Shown: piece after piece, positions 52,146 through 61,900 of the stretch | Numbering within the stretch: the stretch's first letter is position 1 | How the letters are laid out: the number at the start of each line of letters is the position of its first letter | Origin: Asaia bogorensis | GTDB taxonomy: Bacteria; Pseudomonadota; Alphaproteobacteria; CACIAM-22H2 | DNA: 64,000 nucleotides | Assembly (NCBI GenBank): GCA_945901855.1 | Contig: CAMDLT010000012.1 | Coordinates: 1 to 64,000 of the forward strand | Direction: 5' to 3' | Translations under genes and position numbers: made by a program | Notes under the pieces: generated by a model | Told to the model about the DNA's origin: nothing | The model's input: the letters and a program-made list of their open reading frames with translations, nothing else | The model's database searches: none

Positions 52146-53495
52146 ATGAGCAAACTCGACAAGCTGGCGCAAATCGGCGCGCTTGCAACGGTGGCGGTGC
52201 TGGGTGCCGCGGCGCCCGCCTTCGCCCAAGACACCCCGAAGGTCGATACCGGCGATGCCGCTTGGATGCTGACCTCGACGGCCCTCGTGCTGATGATGAC
52301 GATTCCGGGTCTGGCCCTGTTTTACGCCGGCATGGTGCGCAAGAAAAACGTGCTGGCGACCATGATGCAGTCGTTCGCGATCGTGGCGCTCGTCACGGTG
52401 CTGTGGATGGTCGTGGGCTATTCGCTGGCGTTCGGCGAGGGCAACGCCTATGTCGGCGACTTCTCGCGCTTCTTCCTCGCTGGCATGGTGTGGGATGCGC
52501 CCTTCACGCTGGGTTCGGGCGATAGCGCCATCGCCCTCACGATCCCGGAACCCATCTTCATGATGTTCCAGATGACCTTTGCGATCATCACGCCCGCGTT
52601 GATCTGCGGCGCGTTCGCGGATCGCATGAAGTTTTCGGCGATGCTGTGGTTCGTCGGTCTGTGGTCGGTGCTGATCTATTCGCCGGTCGCGCACTGGGTG
52701 TGGCATCCGAACGGCTTTATCTTCGCGCTGGGCGCGCTCGATTTCGCGGGCGGCACGGTCGTGCACATCAATGCCGGCATTGCGGGTCTGGTCGCGGCGA
52801 TCGTGCTGGGCAAGCGCAAGGGCTACGGCACCGAAAACTTCTCGCCCTACAATCTGGTGCTGGCCGTGATCGGTGCCTCGCTGCTGTGGGTGGGTTGGTT
52901 CGGGTTCAATGCAGGCTCGGCCGGTGCGGCCGGTGCACGCGCGGGCATGGCAATGGCGGTCACGCAGATCGCCACGGCCGGTGCGGCACTCGCGTGGATG
53001 TTCGCCGAGTGGGCCACCCGCGGCAAGCCGTCGGTGCTGGGCGTGATTTCGGGCGCGGTCGCAGGGCTTGTTGCGATCACGCCGGCGTCCGGCTTCGTGT
53101 TTCCGGGCGGCGCGCTGGTCATCGGCATCGTCGCGGGCATCGTGTGCTTCTGGGCTTCGACCAGCCTCAAGCGCGCGCTCGGCTACGACGACTCGCTCGA
53201 CGTGTTCGGCGTGCACTGCGTGGGCGGGATCGTCGGCGCGCTTCTGACCGGCGTGTTCGCGATCGGCGTGCTGTCGGCCTCGGCTGCGACGCCGGACGGC
53301 TACGGCGGCCTGCTCGACGGCAATGCGGGCCAGGTGCTGCTGCAGTTCTACGCGGTCATCGCAACGCTGGTCTATTCGGGCGTCGGTTCGTACGTGCTGC
53401 TCAAGGTCGTCGATCTGATCGTGGGTCTGCGCGTTTCGGAAGAAGCCGAACGCGACGGTCTCGACCTGTCGCTGCACGGCGAAAGCGTCCAGTAA
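52146..53495 (+). CDS. amtB: Ammonium transporter AmtB
   Basis: 449 residues. A signal peptide (1-28, ending APAFAQ) is followed by eleven transmembrane helices. The pore His pair lies in PVAHWVWHP and DVFGVHCVGG. Other Amt blocks are FYAGMVRKKNVL, GGTVVHINAG and GASLLWVGWFGFNAGS. It conducts ammonium across the inner membrane and is gated by GlnK, encoded upstream. AGGAGA precedes the ATG. Confidence 0.96.
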   Translation: MSKLDKLAQIGALATVAVLGAAAPAFAQDTPKVDTGDAAWMLTSTALVLMMTIPGLALFYAGMVRKKNVLATMMQSFAIVALVTVLWMVVGYSLAFGEGNAYVGDFSRFFLAGMVWDAPFTLGSGDSAIALTIPEPIFMMFQMTFAIITPALICGAFADRMKFSAMLWFVGLWSVLIYSPVAHWVWHPNGFIFALGALDFAGGTVVHINAGIAGLVAAIVLGKRKGYGTENFSPYNLVLAVIGASLLWVGWFGFNAGSAGAAGARAGMAMAVTQIATAGAALAWMFAEWATRGKPSVLGVISGAVAGLVAITPASGFVFPGGALVIGIVAGIVCFWASTSLKRALGYDDSLDVFGVHCVGGIVGALLTGVFAIGVLSASAATPDGYGGLLDGNAGQVLLQFYAVIATLVYSGVGSYVLLKVVDLIVGLRVSEEAERDGLDLSLHGESVQ

Positions 53496-53522
53496 ACGCG
53501 TCGCCTTTCGGAGGGTGCAAGC

Positions 53523-53553
53523 GGGCCGGGTGCAAACCCGGTCCGTTTCGTTT
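53523..53553 (+). terminator. Rho-independent terminator of amtB
   Basis: GGGCCGGGT (53523-53531) pairs with ACCCGGTCC (53536-53544), one G-U pair, four-base loop, then GTTTCGTTT. It sits between the convergent amtB and exporter genes and reaches the last base of the latter. Confidence 0.8.
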
Positions 53554-55322
53554 CAACCCGAAGGCTCGAGGCGGGCTTGCAGCGCGTGCAGCCGCGCATA
53601 GACTCCCGCCGCTGCGGCCAGTTGCGCGTGCGTGCCGCTCTCGGCCACGCGCCCGCCCTCGATCACATAGATCAGATCGGCATCGACCACCGTCGACAGG
53701 CGGTGCGCCACGACCACGGTCGTGCGCCCCTTCATCAGCGAGGCGAGCGAGGCCTGGACGATGCGCTCGGACTCGTTGTCGAGGGCGCTGGTCGCTTCGT
53801 CGAGCAGCAGAATCGGCGCGTCCTTCAGGAACGCGCGCGCGATCGCGATGCGCTGACGCTGGCCGCCCGAGAGCTTCACGCCGCGCTCGCCGACGACGGT
53901 TGAAAACCCTTCAGGCAGCGCGTCGACGAATTCGATAGCGCCCGCCGCGCGCGCCGCCGCGCGAATGTCCGCTTCGCTCGCATCCGGCTTGCCGTAGGCG
54001 ATGTTGGCGCGGATCGTGTCGTGGAACAGGCTCGTCTCCTGCGTCACCAGGGCGATATGGCCGCGCAGCGATTCGAGCTTGATGTCGCGAATGTCGAAGC
54101 CGTCGATGCGGATGCTGCCCGTTTCGATGTCGTAGAAGCGCGGCAGCAGATTGAGCAGCGTCGTCTTGCCCCCGCCCGAGGGCCCGACAAGCGCCACGGT
54201 CTTACCGGCAGGCACGTGGATATCGATGCCGTCGAGCGCGCTGCGGTCGGGCCGATAGCGGAAGCCGACATTCTGGAAGCGCAGATCGCCGCGCACGGCC
54301 GGCAGCCCCACCGCCCCCGGTCGGTCCACGATCTGGGCTTGCATGTCTTCAAGCGCAAAGACGCGCGCCGCCGCCGCGAGCCCTTCTTGCAGCGTGGTGT
54401 TGAGGTTGGCGAGGCTCTTGACCGGCTGGTAGGCCAGCAGCAAGGCCGTGATGAAAGAAAAGAACGTGCCGGGCGTGGTCGCCCCTTCGATGACCCGAAA
54501 CCCGCCGTAGAAAATCACCAGGGCGATCGCAACCGAGCCCAGCGTCTCCATGATCGGCGAGGCCGCCGAGCGCGTGCGCGCGCCCTTGTGCGTGAGCTCG
54601 AAAATCCGCTCGGTCGACAGTTTGGCCTTGGCGGTCTCGGCCGCTTCCATGCCGTAGGCCTTGACGTGGCGAATGCCCTGGAAGGCCTCGTCGATCAGCG
54701 AAACGAAACCGCCGATTTCGCCCTGCATCGAGGTCGAGACTTTGCGCATGCGTTTGCCGAGTTTGACGATCGGCAAGATGGCGACCGGAAAAACGACAAA
54801 TGCCACCAGCGCCATCTGCCAGTCTTGGTAGAACATCAGCGCCACCAGAAAGACGACCGTCAGCGCGTCCTTGGTGATGCCCGTGATCGCCTGGGTAATC
54901 GCCTGGCGCATCAAGCCGACATCGTGGGAAAGCCGCACGGCAAGCTTCGAGGACGAGTTTTCGTTGAAAAACGCCAAGTCCGCGCGCACGGTTTGCGCAA
55001 ACAGCTTGGTCTGCAAATCGGCGATAATGCGCTGGCTGACAAAATTGAGCAAAATGCCCTGCGCGTAGCTCGACAGGCCCTTGACCAGCGCTGCCAGCAC
55101 GACGATGCCCGGAATGATGTAGAGCATCGCCGAATTGCGTTCGACAAACACTTTGTCGAGCACGGGCTCCATCATCCAGGCATTCAGCGCGGTCGCACCG
55201 GCCGTCAGCGCCATGCACATGGCGGCGAGTGCGAGGCGCTTCCAGTGCCGACGCACGTGGCGATCCAGCAAGCGCCTGACAAGCGCCTTGGTGGATTGGT
55301 CGGCAAGCAGCGGAATTTCCAT
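53553..55322 (-). CDS. MsbA-like ABC exporter (fused permease-ATPase)
   Basis: 589 residues. Six transmembrane helices occupy about 30-320, followed by an ATPase domain with Walker A GPSGGGKTT, signature LSGGQRQR, Walker B ILLLDEATSAL and the switch VAHRLSTV. The sequence resembles MsbA and other type IV lipid or polysaccharide exporters, and the adjacent glycosyltransferase suggests an envelope glycolipid as substrate. ATG at 55322 begins MEIPLLADQS. The gene ends next to the amtB terminator. Confidence 0.9.
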   Translation of the reverse strand: MEIPLLADQSTKALVRRLLDRHVRRHWKRLALAAMCMALTAGATALNAWMMEPVLDKVFVERNSAMLYIIPGIVVLAALVKGLSSYAQGILLNFVSQRIIADLQTKLFAQTVRADLAFFNENSSSKLAVRLSHDVGLMRQAITQAITGITKDALTVVFLVALMFYQDWQMALVAFVVFPVAILPIVKLGKRMRKVSTSMQGEIGGFVSLIDEAFQGIRHVKAYGMEAAETAKAKLSTERIFELTHKGARTRSAASPIMETLGSVAIALVIFYGGFRVIEGATTPGTFFSFITALLLAYQPVKSLANLNTTLQEGLAAAARVFALEDMQAQIVDRPGAVGLPAVRGDLRFQNVGFRYRPDRSALDGIDIHVPAGKTVALVGPSGGGKTTLLNLLPRFYDIETGSIRIDGFDIRDIKLESLRGHIALVTQETSLFHDTIRANIAYGKPDASEADIRAAARAAGAIEFVDALPEGFSTVVGERGVKLSGGQRQRIAIARAFLKDAPILLLDEATSALDNESERIVQASLASLMKGRTTVVVAHRLSTVVDADLIYVIEGGRVAESGTHAQLAAAAGVYARLHALQARLEPSG

Positions 55323-55323
55323 G

Positions 55324-56463
55324 CTACCTCGTGCGCAGCGGAATGTCGGTGGCGCAAGCGCGCCGGAACGCGGCTTCCATCGCGTCGGCGAACTGTGCTT
55401 CGCCATAGCGTTTGCTGGCCCACGCTTTCGCGGCGGTGCCGAGGCTCGCTGCATATTGCGGGCTTGCGATCAGATGTTCGATCGCTTCGGCCAAGGCCCG
55501 CGCATTGCCGGGCGGATAGAGCATTCCCGTGCGGCCGTGTTCGATGAGTTCGGGGATCCCGCCCGCATCGGTCGCAACGATCGGCACGCCCGTGCGCATT
55601 GCCTCGATCGTCACGCGGCCGAGCCCTTCGCAGCGCGAGGTCACAAGAATGGCATTTGCCTGCTGCAAGCGCGCCGCCACGCCGTCCACATGGCCATGGA
55701 AATGCACGCGATCGGCAAGTCCAAGCGTTTCGGCGCGCGCCTGCAGTTTGCCCGCGTAACCGCGCCCGCCCGTACCATAGATATGCAAGTGGACGTCGCT
55801 GGTATGCAATTGCCCCATCGCGTCGATCGCGTCCATCTGGCCCTTTTGCGGACTGAGCGAGCCCGCCAGCACCGCATGGAATCCGCCCGCCGGTTTGAAG
55901 GGCGGCGCCGTACACGGTGGGCTGATTTTGATATGGTAGTCAATATGCACCTGCTTGTGGGCGCCGATATAGGGCGCCCATCTGGTGCCGATCGCCCGGG
56001 AGGGCACCAAGGCCAAAACGCAGCGTTGGTCCATCAGCCAGCCCGTAAACTTCCAGCCAAAATCGAAGGCCAGCCGGTGGTCTTCCCAGACAAACTCCTG
56101 CAGCCACCATACATGGCGCGTCGAGGTCGCCGCCGCTGCCGCACCGCCAATCCCGATCCTCGCCGAGTTCGAGACGACCAGATCCGGCGCGATCGCGCGG
56201 ACGGCATTGACGAGGGCCGGGATCGCGCGCCAATTCGCCCAGATATTGCGAAAGCGGCGCCGTCCCTTGGTTGAAGTCCAATGCGGCAAGGGCAGCGCTT
56301 TCCACGGCACCCCGCGCTGCGTCAAGGCGGCGGACAGCGTGCCCGCCTGCGGAACCAGGGCCACAAATACAAATCCGCGCCCTTGCAGCGCATCGATCGT
56401 CTCGATGATTGGTAAGGTCGCCCCGCCCAGATCGCGATCATGCAGCACAAATAAAACTTTCAT
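55324..56463 (-). CDS. Glycosyltransferase family 4 protein
   Basis: 379 residues, GT-B fold. The N-terminal block KVLFVLHDRDLGGATLPIIE and the C-terminal donor-binding region RCEGLGRVTIEAMRTGVPIV with GGIPELI, including the E-x7-E pattern, identify family 4. It should transfer a sugar to a lipid or polysaccharide acceptor on the cytoplasmic face. ATG at 56463 is chosen; a GTG six codons upstream is possible. Stop and next start are one base apart, so it is co-transcribed with the MsbA-like exporter. Confidence 0.87.
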   Translation of the reverse strand: MKVLFVLHDRDLGGATLPIIETIDALQGRGFVFVALVPQAGTLSAALTQRGVPWKALPLPHWTSTKGRRRFRNIWANWRAIPALVNAVRAIAPDLVVSNSARIGIGGAAAAATSTRHVWWLQEFVWEDHRLAFDFGWKFTGWLMDQRCVLALVPSRAIGTRWAPYIGAHKQVHIDYHIKISPPCTAPPFKPAGGFHAVLAGSLSPQKGQMDAIDAMGQLHTSDVHLHIYGTGGRGYAGKLQARAETLGLADRVHFHGHVDGVAARLQQANAILVTSRCEGLGRVTIEAMRTGVPIVATDAGGIPELIEHGRTGMLYPPGNARALAEAIEHLIASPQYAASLGTAAKAWASKRYGEAQFADAMEAAFRRACATDIPLRTR

Positions 56464-56809
56464 CCCGGTCTTTTCCCACACTTCGACAAGAAATTCCCGA
56501 CAATCCTAACCCCCTAGAATTGGTACCGTTGGGGCCTGCATCAAAACCGGCAACAACATCCAATATCAGGAGGTTAACCTGATTTGTTCTTCTCTTGTTT
56601 CCGTGCTGCTGGGCGACTCGGCGCGACTCGGTTATTTCGTAGAGAACATCGCATCGACCCGCTAGCACAGGTATGGCAGTCGCTCTTAATCTTGTACTTT
56701 AAGAGTGGCCGGGTTATTGTTGTTTCATATTTGTACCCCAGGTTTCTGGACCTGGGGCGACCGGCGTTATACGCAAAATCTTGTAGTTCACCCTTGGCCT
56801 TGGTCCGAC
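56464..56809. other. 346-base lower-GC gap with three stem-loops
   Basis: This divergent gap is less GC-rich than its neighbours. It holds ATCAGG-N7-CCTGAT enclosing the palindrome AGGTTAACCT (56565-56583), CTCTTAA-N9-TTAAGAG (56683-56705) and CCCCAGG-N8-CCTGGGG (56736-56757). The first dyad contains a perfect AGGAGG, but no convincing gene follows it. A structured leader, small RNA or operator cluster for the aminotransferase gene is possible. An open frame continues upstream of 56810, but its sequence does not resemble aminotransferases. Confidence 0.45.
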
Positions 56810-58018
56810 ATGCTGAACGAGCGACTTGCCCACCTCAACGATTACCCGTTTGCCCGTTTGGCAGCGCTGATTGCCGACGTGACGCCGCGCGCCAACGAAG
56901 CGCCGATCGCGATGTCGGTCGGCGACCCGCAGCACCAGCCGCCGCCGTTCGCGGCCGAAATCGTCGCCAAGAATTTCGACAAATGGAACGCCTATCCGCC
57001 GCTCAACGGCACGCCCGAGTTGCGCCAAGCAATCGTGGGCTGGCTCGAGCGGCGTTTCAAACTGGCGGGCGGCACGATCGATTTCGAAACCCAGCTTGCG
57101 ACCGTAGCCGGAGCGCGCGAAGGCCTGTTTATTGCGGCAATGCTGGCGGTCGGGGCGCACAAAGGCGGCAAGCAGCCCGTGGCTTTGATGCCCAACCCGC
57201 TCTATCAAATCTATTACGGGGCGGCGATCGCGGCGGGGGCCGAGCCGGTCTTTTTGTCGGCCACGCGCCAAACCGGTTTTCTGCCCGATCTCGACGCGAT
57301 TCCGCACGATACGTTGGCGCGGACGGCAATCTTCTATCTGTGCTCGCCCGGCAACCCGCAGGGCGCCATTGCGTCGCGCGACTACATCGCCAAGGCGATC
57401 GGTTTGGCGCGCGAACACGATTTTCTGCTGGTCCTCGACGAATGCTATTGCGAGCTCTATTACGGCGATGTGGTGCCGCCCGGCGGCATCGAAGTCGCCT
57501 ACGCGATGGGCCGCGGACCGCAGGGCCACGCGCTCGACAATGTCATGAGCTTCCATACGCTCTCCAAACGCAGCTCGGCCGCTGGCATGCGCTCGGGCTT
57601 TGCGGTCGGTGCACCCAATGCCATCGCCACGCTCAATCGTCTGCGCAGCTATTCGTGCGCGGCGCAGCCCGTGCCGATCCAAGCAGCCTCCGCCGCCTTG
57701 TGGCGCGACGAGGCGCACGCGATCGAAACGCGCGCTCTTTACAAGGCCAAGTTCGATGTCGCCCAAAAACTGCTGGGCGGCCACAAAGGCTACTACCCGC
57801 CGCAAGCGGGCATGTTTTTGTGGATCGACGTTGGCGACGGCGAAGCCGTAACGCGCCGTCTGTGGGAGGAAGCCGCCATCAAAGTGCTTCCCGGCCGCTA
57901 TTTGACGAAGAGCGAACCGGACGGGCAAAATTTCGGCGCGCCTTATATCCGCATTGCGCTGGTGCACGAACAAGAGACGGTCGAACGCGCGCTGCAGCGC
58001 GTCGCCGCTTTGCTTTAG
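56810..58018 (+). CDS. Class I/II aminotransferase, DapC-like
   Basis: 402-residue PLP enzyme. It begins MLNERLAHLNDYPFARLAAL, with SVGDPQHQPPP, YLCSPGNPQGA, VLDECYCELY and the PLP Lys in HTLSKRSSAAGMRSGF. Sequences of this type next to ftsK in Alphaproteobacteria are annotated as N-succinyldiaminopimelate aminotransferase (DapC), a lysine and peptidoglycan precursor enzyme. Other amino donors are possible. ATG at 56810 is used because the upstream extension (from 56705) is unlike the family. ftsK starts nine bases after the stop. Confidence 0.85.
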   Translation: MLNERLAHLNDYPFARLAALIADVTPRANEAPIAMSVGDPQHQPPPFAAEIVAKNFDKWNAYPPLNGTPELRQAIVGWLERRFKLAGGTIDFETQLATVAGAREGLFIAAMLAVGAHKGGKQPVALMPNPLYQIYYGAAIAAGAEPVFLSATRQTGFLPDLDAIPHDTLARTAIFYLCSPGNPQGAIASRDYIAKAIGLAREHDFLLVLDECYCELYYGDVVPPGGIEVAYAMGRGPQGHALDNVMSFHTLSKRSSAAGMRSGFAVGAPNAIATLNRLRSYSCAAQPVPIQAASAALWRDEAHAIETRALYKAKFDVAQKLLGGHKGYYPPQAGMFLWIDVGDGEAVTRRLWEEAAIKVLPGRYLTKSEPDGQNFGAPYIRIALVHEQETVERALQRVAALL

Positions 58019-58027
58019 GGGACAACG

Positions 58028-60463
58028 ATGGCGATCGCGACACGGATTACCACTGGCCTGTTTCCCGACGGCGCGGGCGCATTCGTGCGCAAGCGACTGG
58101 CCGAGATCGCCGGCGCCGCGTTGGTCGTGGCGAGCCTGCTGATCGCGGCTGCGCTTGCAAGCTACGATCCGGCCGATCCCAGCTTCAGCCACGCGACCGA
58201 CCAGCGCGCGGCGAACCTGCTGGGCCTGCCCGGCGCCAGTGCTGCCGATCTGATTTTCCAGACGCTGGGCATTGCGGGCGCGCTGATCCCGGTGTCGCTG
58301 GCGGCGTGGGGCTGGCGTTTGATGCGCTCGCGCAACCTGCCGCTGTGGTGGCTGCGCATCGCGCTTTTGCCGGTCTGCGTGCTGCTGGCGGCGATGGCGC
58401 TGTCGACTTGGACGCCGCCCGCCGACTGGCCGCGACCGCTAGATACCGGGCTTGGCGGCGTGGTTGGACGGCTGTTTTTGTCCGGCATGCTGGCGCTGGG
58501 CGCCGATTTTGGCGTCGGCGCCAACATGCTGGCGATGGCCGCAACAAGCCTTGCGGCCGTCGCATTCGTGTTCGTGCTCGCGATTACGTGGGGCGAATAT
58601 CGCACAGCCGCCACGACCAGCGGGTGGATCGCGCGCAACGCGGGCAAAGCGACCGCCGCTTGCTATATCGCGACGGCTGCGCTGATCGCCAAGTTGCGTG
58701 TCGGCGATCCTGCCAAGGCGCGCGCCAAGGAAAAACAAGATTTGAAGCGCAGCCGCTACGAGCCCTCGCTCGACGGCACCCCCGACGCGGCTCCGCAAAT
58801 CGTCGACCCGCCGGTCGCAGTCGAGCCGGAAAAACCGCGTCCGGCCCCGGCAGACCTGGTCGAGCGCGCAGCGCCGAGCGAAAAGGCGAAGACGGACATC
58901 AAGAAAAAACCAAAACAAGCCGCACTCGATCTGGCGGTGCAGGGCGCGTACCAAGCGCCGTCGATCGACCTGCTGTCGAAGCCCAAGATCGCCAAGCTGG
59001 TCGCCGTCGACGAAAGCGCTTTGGCGCAGAACGCGCGCCTGCTCGAAGGCGTGCTCGACGATTACGGCGTCAAGGGGCAGATCGTCAAAGTGCGCCCCGG
59101 ACCGGTTGTAACCCTCTACGAACTCGAACCTGCGCCGGGCACCAAGGCCGCGCGCGTGGTGGGGCTGGCGGACGACATTGCGCGTTCGATGTCGGCGCTG
59201 GCGGTGCGCGTGGCCGTGGTACCGGGTCGCAACGTGATCGGCATTGAATTGCCCAACGCGTCGCGCGAAACGGTGTTCTTGCGCGATCTGCTGGAGCAGA
59301 CGATCGAAGACAAACAGGCGGGCTTGAGCCTGGTGCTGGGCCGCGACATTGGCGGGGGGCCGATCATCGTCGATCTGGCGCGCATGCCCCATCTTTTGAT
59401 CGCGGGCACGACCGGGTCGGGCAAGTCGGTCGCCATCAACACGATGATCTTGTCGCTGCTCTACCGGATGTCGCCGGGCGAATGCCGCTTCATCATGATC
59501 GATCCCAAGATGATCGAGTTGTCGGCCTATGACGGGATCCCGCATCTGCTCTCGCCGGTCGTAACCGACCCCAAGAAGGCGGTCGTGGCGCTCAAATGGA
59601 CCGTGCGCGAGATGGAAAACCGCTATCGCGCCATGTCGAAATTGGGCGTGCGCAACATTGCGGGCTACAACCAGCGTTTGGCCGAAGCGCAGAAAAGCGG
59701 CGAAGCGCTGACGCGCAAAGTGCAGACCGGGTTCGACGAAAGCGGCAAGCCGGTGTTCGAAGACCAGCCGCTCGACACCACGCCGCTGCCGTTTATCGTC
59801 GTGGTCGTCGACGAAATGGCCGACCTCATGCTCGTGGCGGGCAAAGACGTGGAATGGGCCGTGCAGCGGCTGGCGCAGATGGCGCGCGCTGCCGGCATTC
59901 ACATCTTGATGGCAACGCAGCGCCCGTCGGTCGACGTGATCACGGGCACGATCAAGGCCAATTTCCCCACGCGCATATCCTTCCAGGTCACCAGCAAGAT
60001 CGACAGCCGCACGATTTTGGGCGAGCAAGGGGCCGAGCAACTGCTGGGCCAAGGCGACATGCTCTATATGGCGGGCGGTGGGCGCATTACGCGCGTGCAC
60101 GGGCCGTTCGTGTCGGACCGCGAGGTCGAGCATGTGGTGCAGCATCTCAAAGCCCAGGGCATGCCCGCCTATATCGAAGAAGTGACCGAAGAGACCGAGG
60201 CCGACGCGTTGGCAGCGATGGGCGAGGGTGCTGCTGGCGGCGGCGAGGGCGAAGGCAGCGGCGATGCGCTCTACGACCAGGCGATCGCCTTGGTCGCGCG
60301 CGAGCGCAAATGCTCGACCAGCTTCGTGCAGCGCCATCTGCAGATCGGCTACAACCGCGCGGCGCGCATCGTCGAGCGCATGGAAGCCGACGGCGTCGTC
60401 AGTGCGGCCAACCATGTCGGCAAACGCGAAGTGCTGGCCCCGAAGGGCGAATACGCCGGATGA
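58028..60463 (+). CDS. ftsK: DNA translocase FtsK
   Basis: 811 residues. The N-terminal 200 residues contain four membrane segments. A Lys/Pro-rich linker follows (about 235-310), then the alpha/beta motor domain with Walker [14 protein letters not shown] (about 458-470), Walker [11 protein letters not shown], and the [12 protein letters not shown] region. A C-terminal gamma winged helix that reads chromosome polarity sequences is present (about 745-805, [20 protein letters not shown]). FtsK pumps DNA at the septum and activates XerCD. Confidence 0.95.
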   Translation: MAIATRITTGLFPDGAGAFVRKRLAEIAGAALVVASLLIAAALASYDPADPSFSHATDQRAANLLGLPGASAADLIFQTLGIAGALIPVSLAAWGWRLMRSRNLPLWWLRIALLPVCVLLAAMALSTWTPPADWPRPLDTGLGGVVGRLFLSGMLALGADFGVGANMLAMAATSLAAVAFVFVLAITWGEYRTAATTSGWIARNAGKATAACYIATAALIAKLRVGDPAKARAKEKQDLKRSRYEPSLDGTPDAAPQIVDPPVAVEPEKPRPAPADLVERAAPSEKAKTDIKKKPKQAALDLAVQGAYQAPSIDLLSKPKIAKLVAVDESALAQNARLLEGVLDDYGVKGQIVKVRPGPVVTLYELEPAPGTKAARVVGLADDIARSMSALAVRVAVVPGRNVIGIELPNASRETVFLRDLLEQTIEDKQAGLSLVLGRDIGGGPIIVDLARMPHLLIAGTTGSGKSVAINTMILSLLYRMSPGECRFIMIDPKMIELSAYDGIPHLLSPVVTDPKKAVVALKWTVREMENRYRAMSKLGVRNIAGYNQRLAEAQKSGEALTRKVQTGFDESGKPVFEDQPLDTTPLPFIVVVVDEMADLMLVAGKDVEWAVQRLAQMARAAGIHILMATQRPSVDVITGTIKANFPTRISFQVTSKIDSRTILGEQGAEQLLGQGDMLYMAGGGRITRVHGPFVSDREVEHVVQHLKAQGMPAYIEEVTEETEADALAAMGEGAAGGGEGEGSGDALYDQAIALVARERKCSTSFVQRHLQIGYNRAARIVERMEADGVVSAANHVGKREVLAPKGEYAG

Positions 60464-60541
60464 AATGGTGTTAAGCCTAGTCAATCCAGTCGAGATACCG
60501 TATCACCTCAGGATTGCAACTAAGCTCGACGAGGCGTCTTG

Positions 60542-61015
60542 ATGCGAGTCCGCCGTCTGGTAAAGCGACTAAAAGTCGCTGGTGAAGATACAGGCTGGAA
60601 GATCGGCGACCTGCCGCCGCGTTATTGCCCGGTCCATGTAAAGACGAGGCCGATGGCAAATGGATGGCGTTGGCGGTCGCTGCGGGCCGAGCATCTTGGA
60701 GCACCGTTTTGCGTAGTCGCGCTTTGTCGCTCTGGACGCGGCACGCAGCAGGCCCTTTTGTTGAAGGAGGTCCGAAATCAAGAGTGGTCGTTGGTTGCAC
60801 GTTTTGAACAACATTCTTCGCATCCCGGCCTTCATCTCCACTCGCACTGCGAACGTTCTGGCGTCGAGGTCGGCGGAGTTGGTTTTGATGGTCTTGTGCG
60901 CATTCCGCCGGTAGGATCGCCTCATCGTCGAACGGTAAACCTCACCGACGAAATGTTTTGGAATAAGGCATTGAAGTTTTTCGGGGTCGAAGCCAAGAAG
61001 GGGCCTTTGCTGTGA
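60542..61015 (+). CDS. Unknown protein, first gene of a two-gene module
   Basis: 157 residues from ATG at 60542; TTG at 60539 is also possible. No family is recognised with confidence. It is basic, starts MRVRRLVKRLKVAGEDTGWK, and has a His-rich segment HPGLHLHSHC (about residues 93-102) that could bind metal or act catalytically. Codon use is less GC-biased than in the flanking ftsK and TctC-like genes, suggesting acquisition. The stop overlaps the start of the DUF1828-like gene (GTGA), implying tight coupling. A toxin-antitoxin or defence role is possible but unproven. Confidence 0.65.
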   Translation: MRVRRLVKRLKVAGEDTGWKIGDLPPRYCPVHVKTRPMANGWRWRSLRAEHLGAPFCVVALCRSGRGTQQALLLKEVRNQEWSLVARFEQHSSHPGLHLHSHCERSGVEVGGVGFDGLVRIPPVGSPHRRTVNLTDEMFWNKALKFFGVEAKKGPLL

Positions 61016-61818
61016 TAGAGATTGCAGCGCTTAAAACCCAGCTGTGCAGCCAGTTCTGCGACGGATTTCGAATCGCATCCGTGCCCGACGGGCTGTCGAT
61101 CGCGGCGCCGTTCGAAGACAATTCTGGAGATCCAATCACTTTTTTCTTGCTCGAAGAAGATGGCGGATTTCGACTCGCTGATGACGGCGAGTATTTGCCG
61201 CGCTTATACGCATCTGGAATTGACATAAAGACCGGCACGCGCCGAAAGATGCTTGATGCGATCCTTGGAGAAGCCCGAGCGCATCTGGATGAAGACTCGT
61301 TAGAGGTCCGCAGCGAGTTTTTTTTGGCAACTGGCAATGCCGGTATTGCAGCTCAGTCCGTAAAATTTCTGTCTTCTTTGATTCGTCTGCGGGACGTGTC
61401 GCTTCTCACCCGCGATGCGATCGAATCAACATTTCGCGAAGATGTCGCGGCAGCGATTCGGCGGCAAATAGGTACACACGCAAATCTCAATTTTAACGAA
61501 TCGATCACCGCCGATTTGAGCGAGTTTCCATGCGATATGGTGGTTCGCCCCAAAAACGAAAATGGGGTTCCTGCGGCAGTATACTTGGCAACTTCGACAG
61601 AACGCCTCAACGAAGCGCTTTTGTTGCATTTGGAAGCCGAAAGGAAAAAGCGTACTGATTTTGCAGTCATTGCCATGATTGAAGATCCGGAAATGACTGC
61701 GATCAGCCGCAAGAAATTCCAGCGTGCCCAAAATCGCGGACTGTCTGTCTCGATTTTTCGCGGTGATGAGGACGAGGCGGTCGGGCGAATCCAAAAAGCC
61801 ATGCGTTTAGCAGTCTAA
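61012..61818 (+). CDS. DUF1828/DUF1829-like protein, second gene of the module
   Basis: 268 residues. The N-terminal half resembles DUF1828: DGLSIAAPFEDNSGDPITFF, then GFRLADDGEYLPRLYASGID. The C-terminal half resembles DUF1829: VRPKNENGVPAAVYLATS, LLHLEAERKKRTDFAVIAMI. Such proteins are scattered in prophages and accessory islands and have no established function. A nuclease-like or regulatory role has not been shown. GC content is lower than in the neighbours. GTG at 61012 overlaps the previous stop. Confidence 0.72.
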   Translation: MIEIAALKTQLCSQFCDGFRIASVPDGLSIAAPFEDNSGDPITFFLLEEDGGFRLADDGEYLPRLYASGIDIKTGTRRKMLDAILGEARAHLDEDSLEVRSEFFLATGNAGIAAQSVKFLSSLIRLRDVSLLTRDAIESTFREDVAAAIRRQIGTHANLNFNESITADLSEFPCDMVVRPKNENGVPAAVYLATSTERLNEALLLHLEAERKKRTDFAVIAMIEDPEMTAISRKKFQRAQNRGLSVSIFRGDEDEAVGRIQKAMRLAV

Positions 61819-61838
61819 TACGCTGGATGACGCGGGCG

Positions 61839-61883
61839 GGCGGTTTGGCTTAGTCTGTCCGCAACGAGGTCAACCAAACCGCC
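61839..61883. promoter_or_regulatory. 10-base inverted repeat in the leader of the TctC-like gene
   Basis: GGCGGTTTGG (61839-61848) and CCAAACCGCC (61874-61883) are perfect complements separated by 25 bases. The right arm directly abuts the GAGGAG ribosome binding site at 61884-61889. It could be an operator, or an RNA stem that masks or exposes the ribosome binding site. Confidence 0.5.
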
Positions 61884-61900
61884 GAGGAGCACGCCCGACC

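Noticed and set aside
56584-56809. A TTG-started reading frame after the perfect AGGAGG at about 56568
   Set aside because: It continues out of frame through the aminotransferase gene, and its sequence resembles no protein. The AGGAGG is part of a palindrome.
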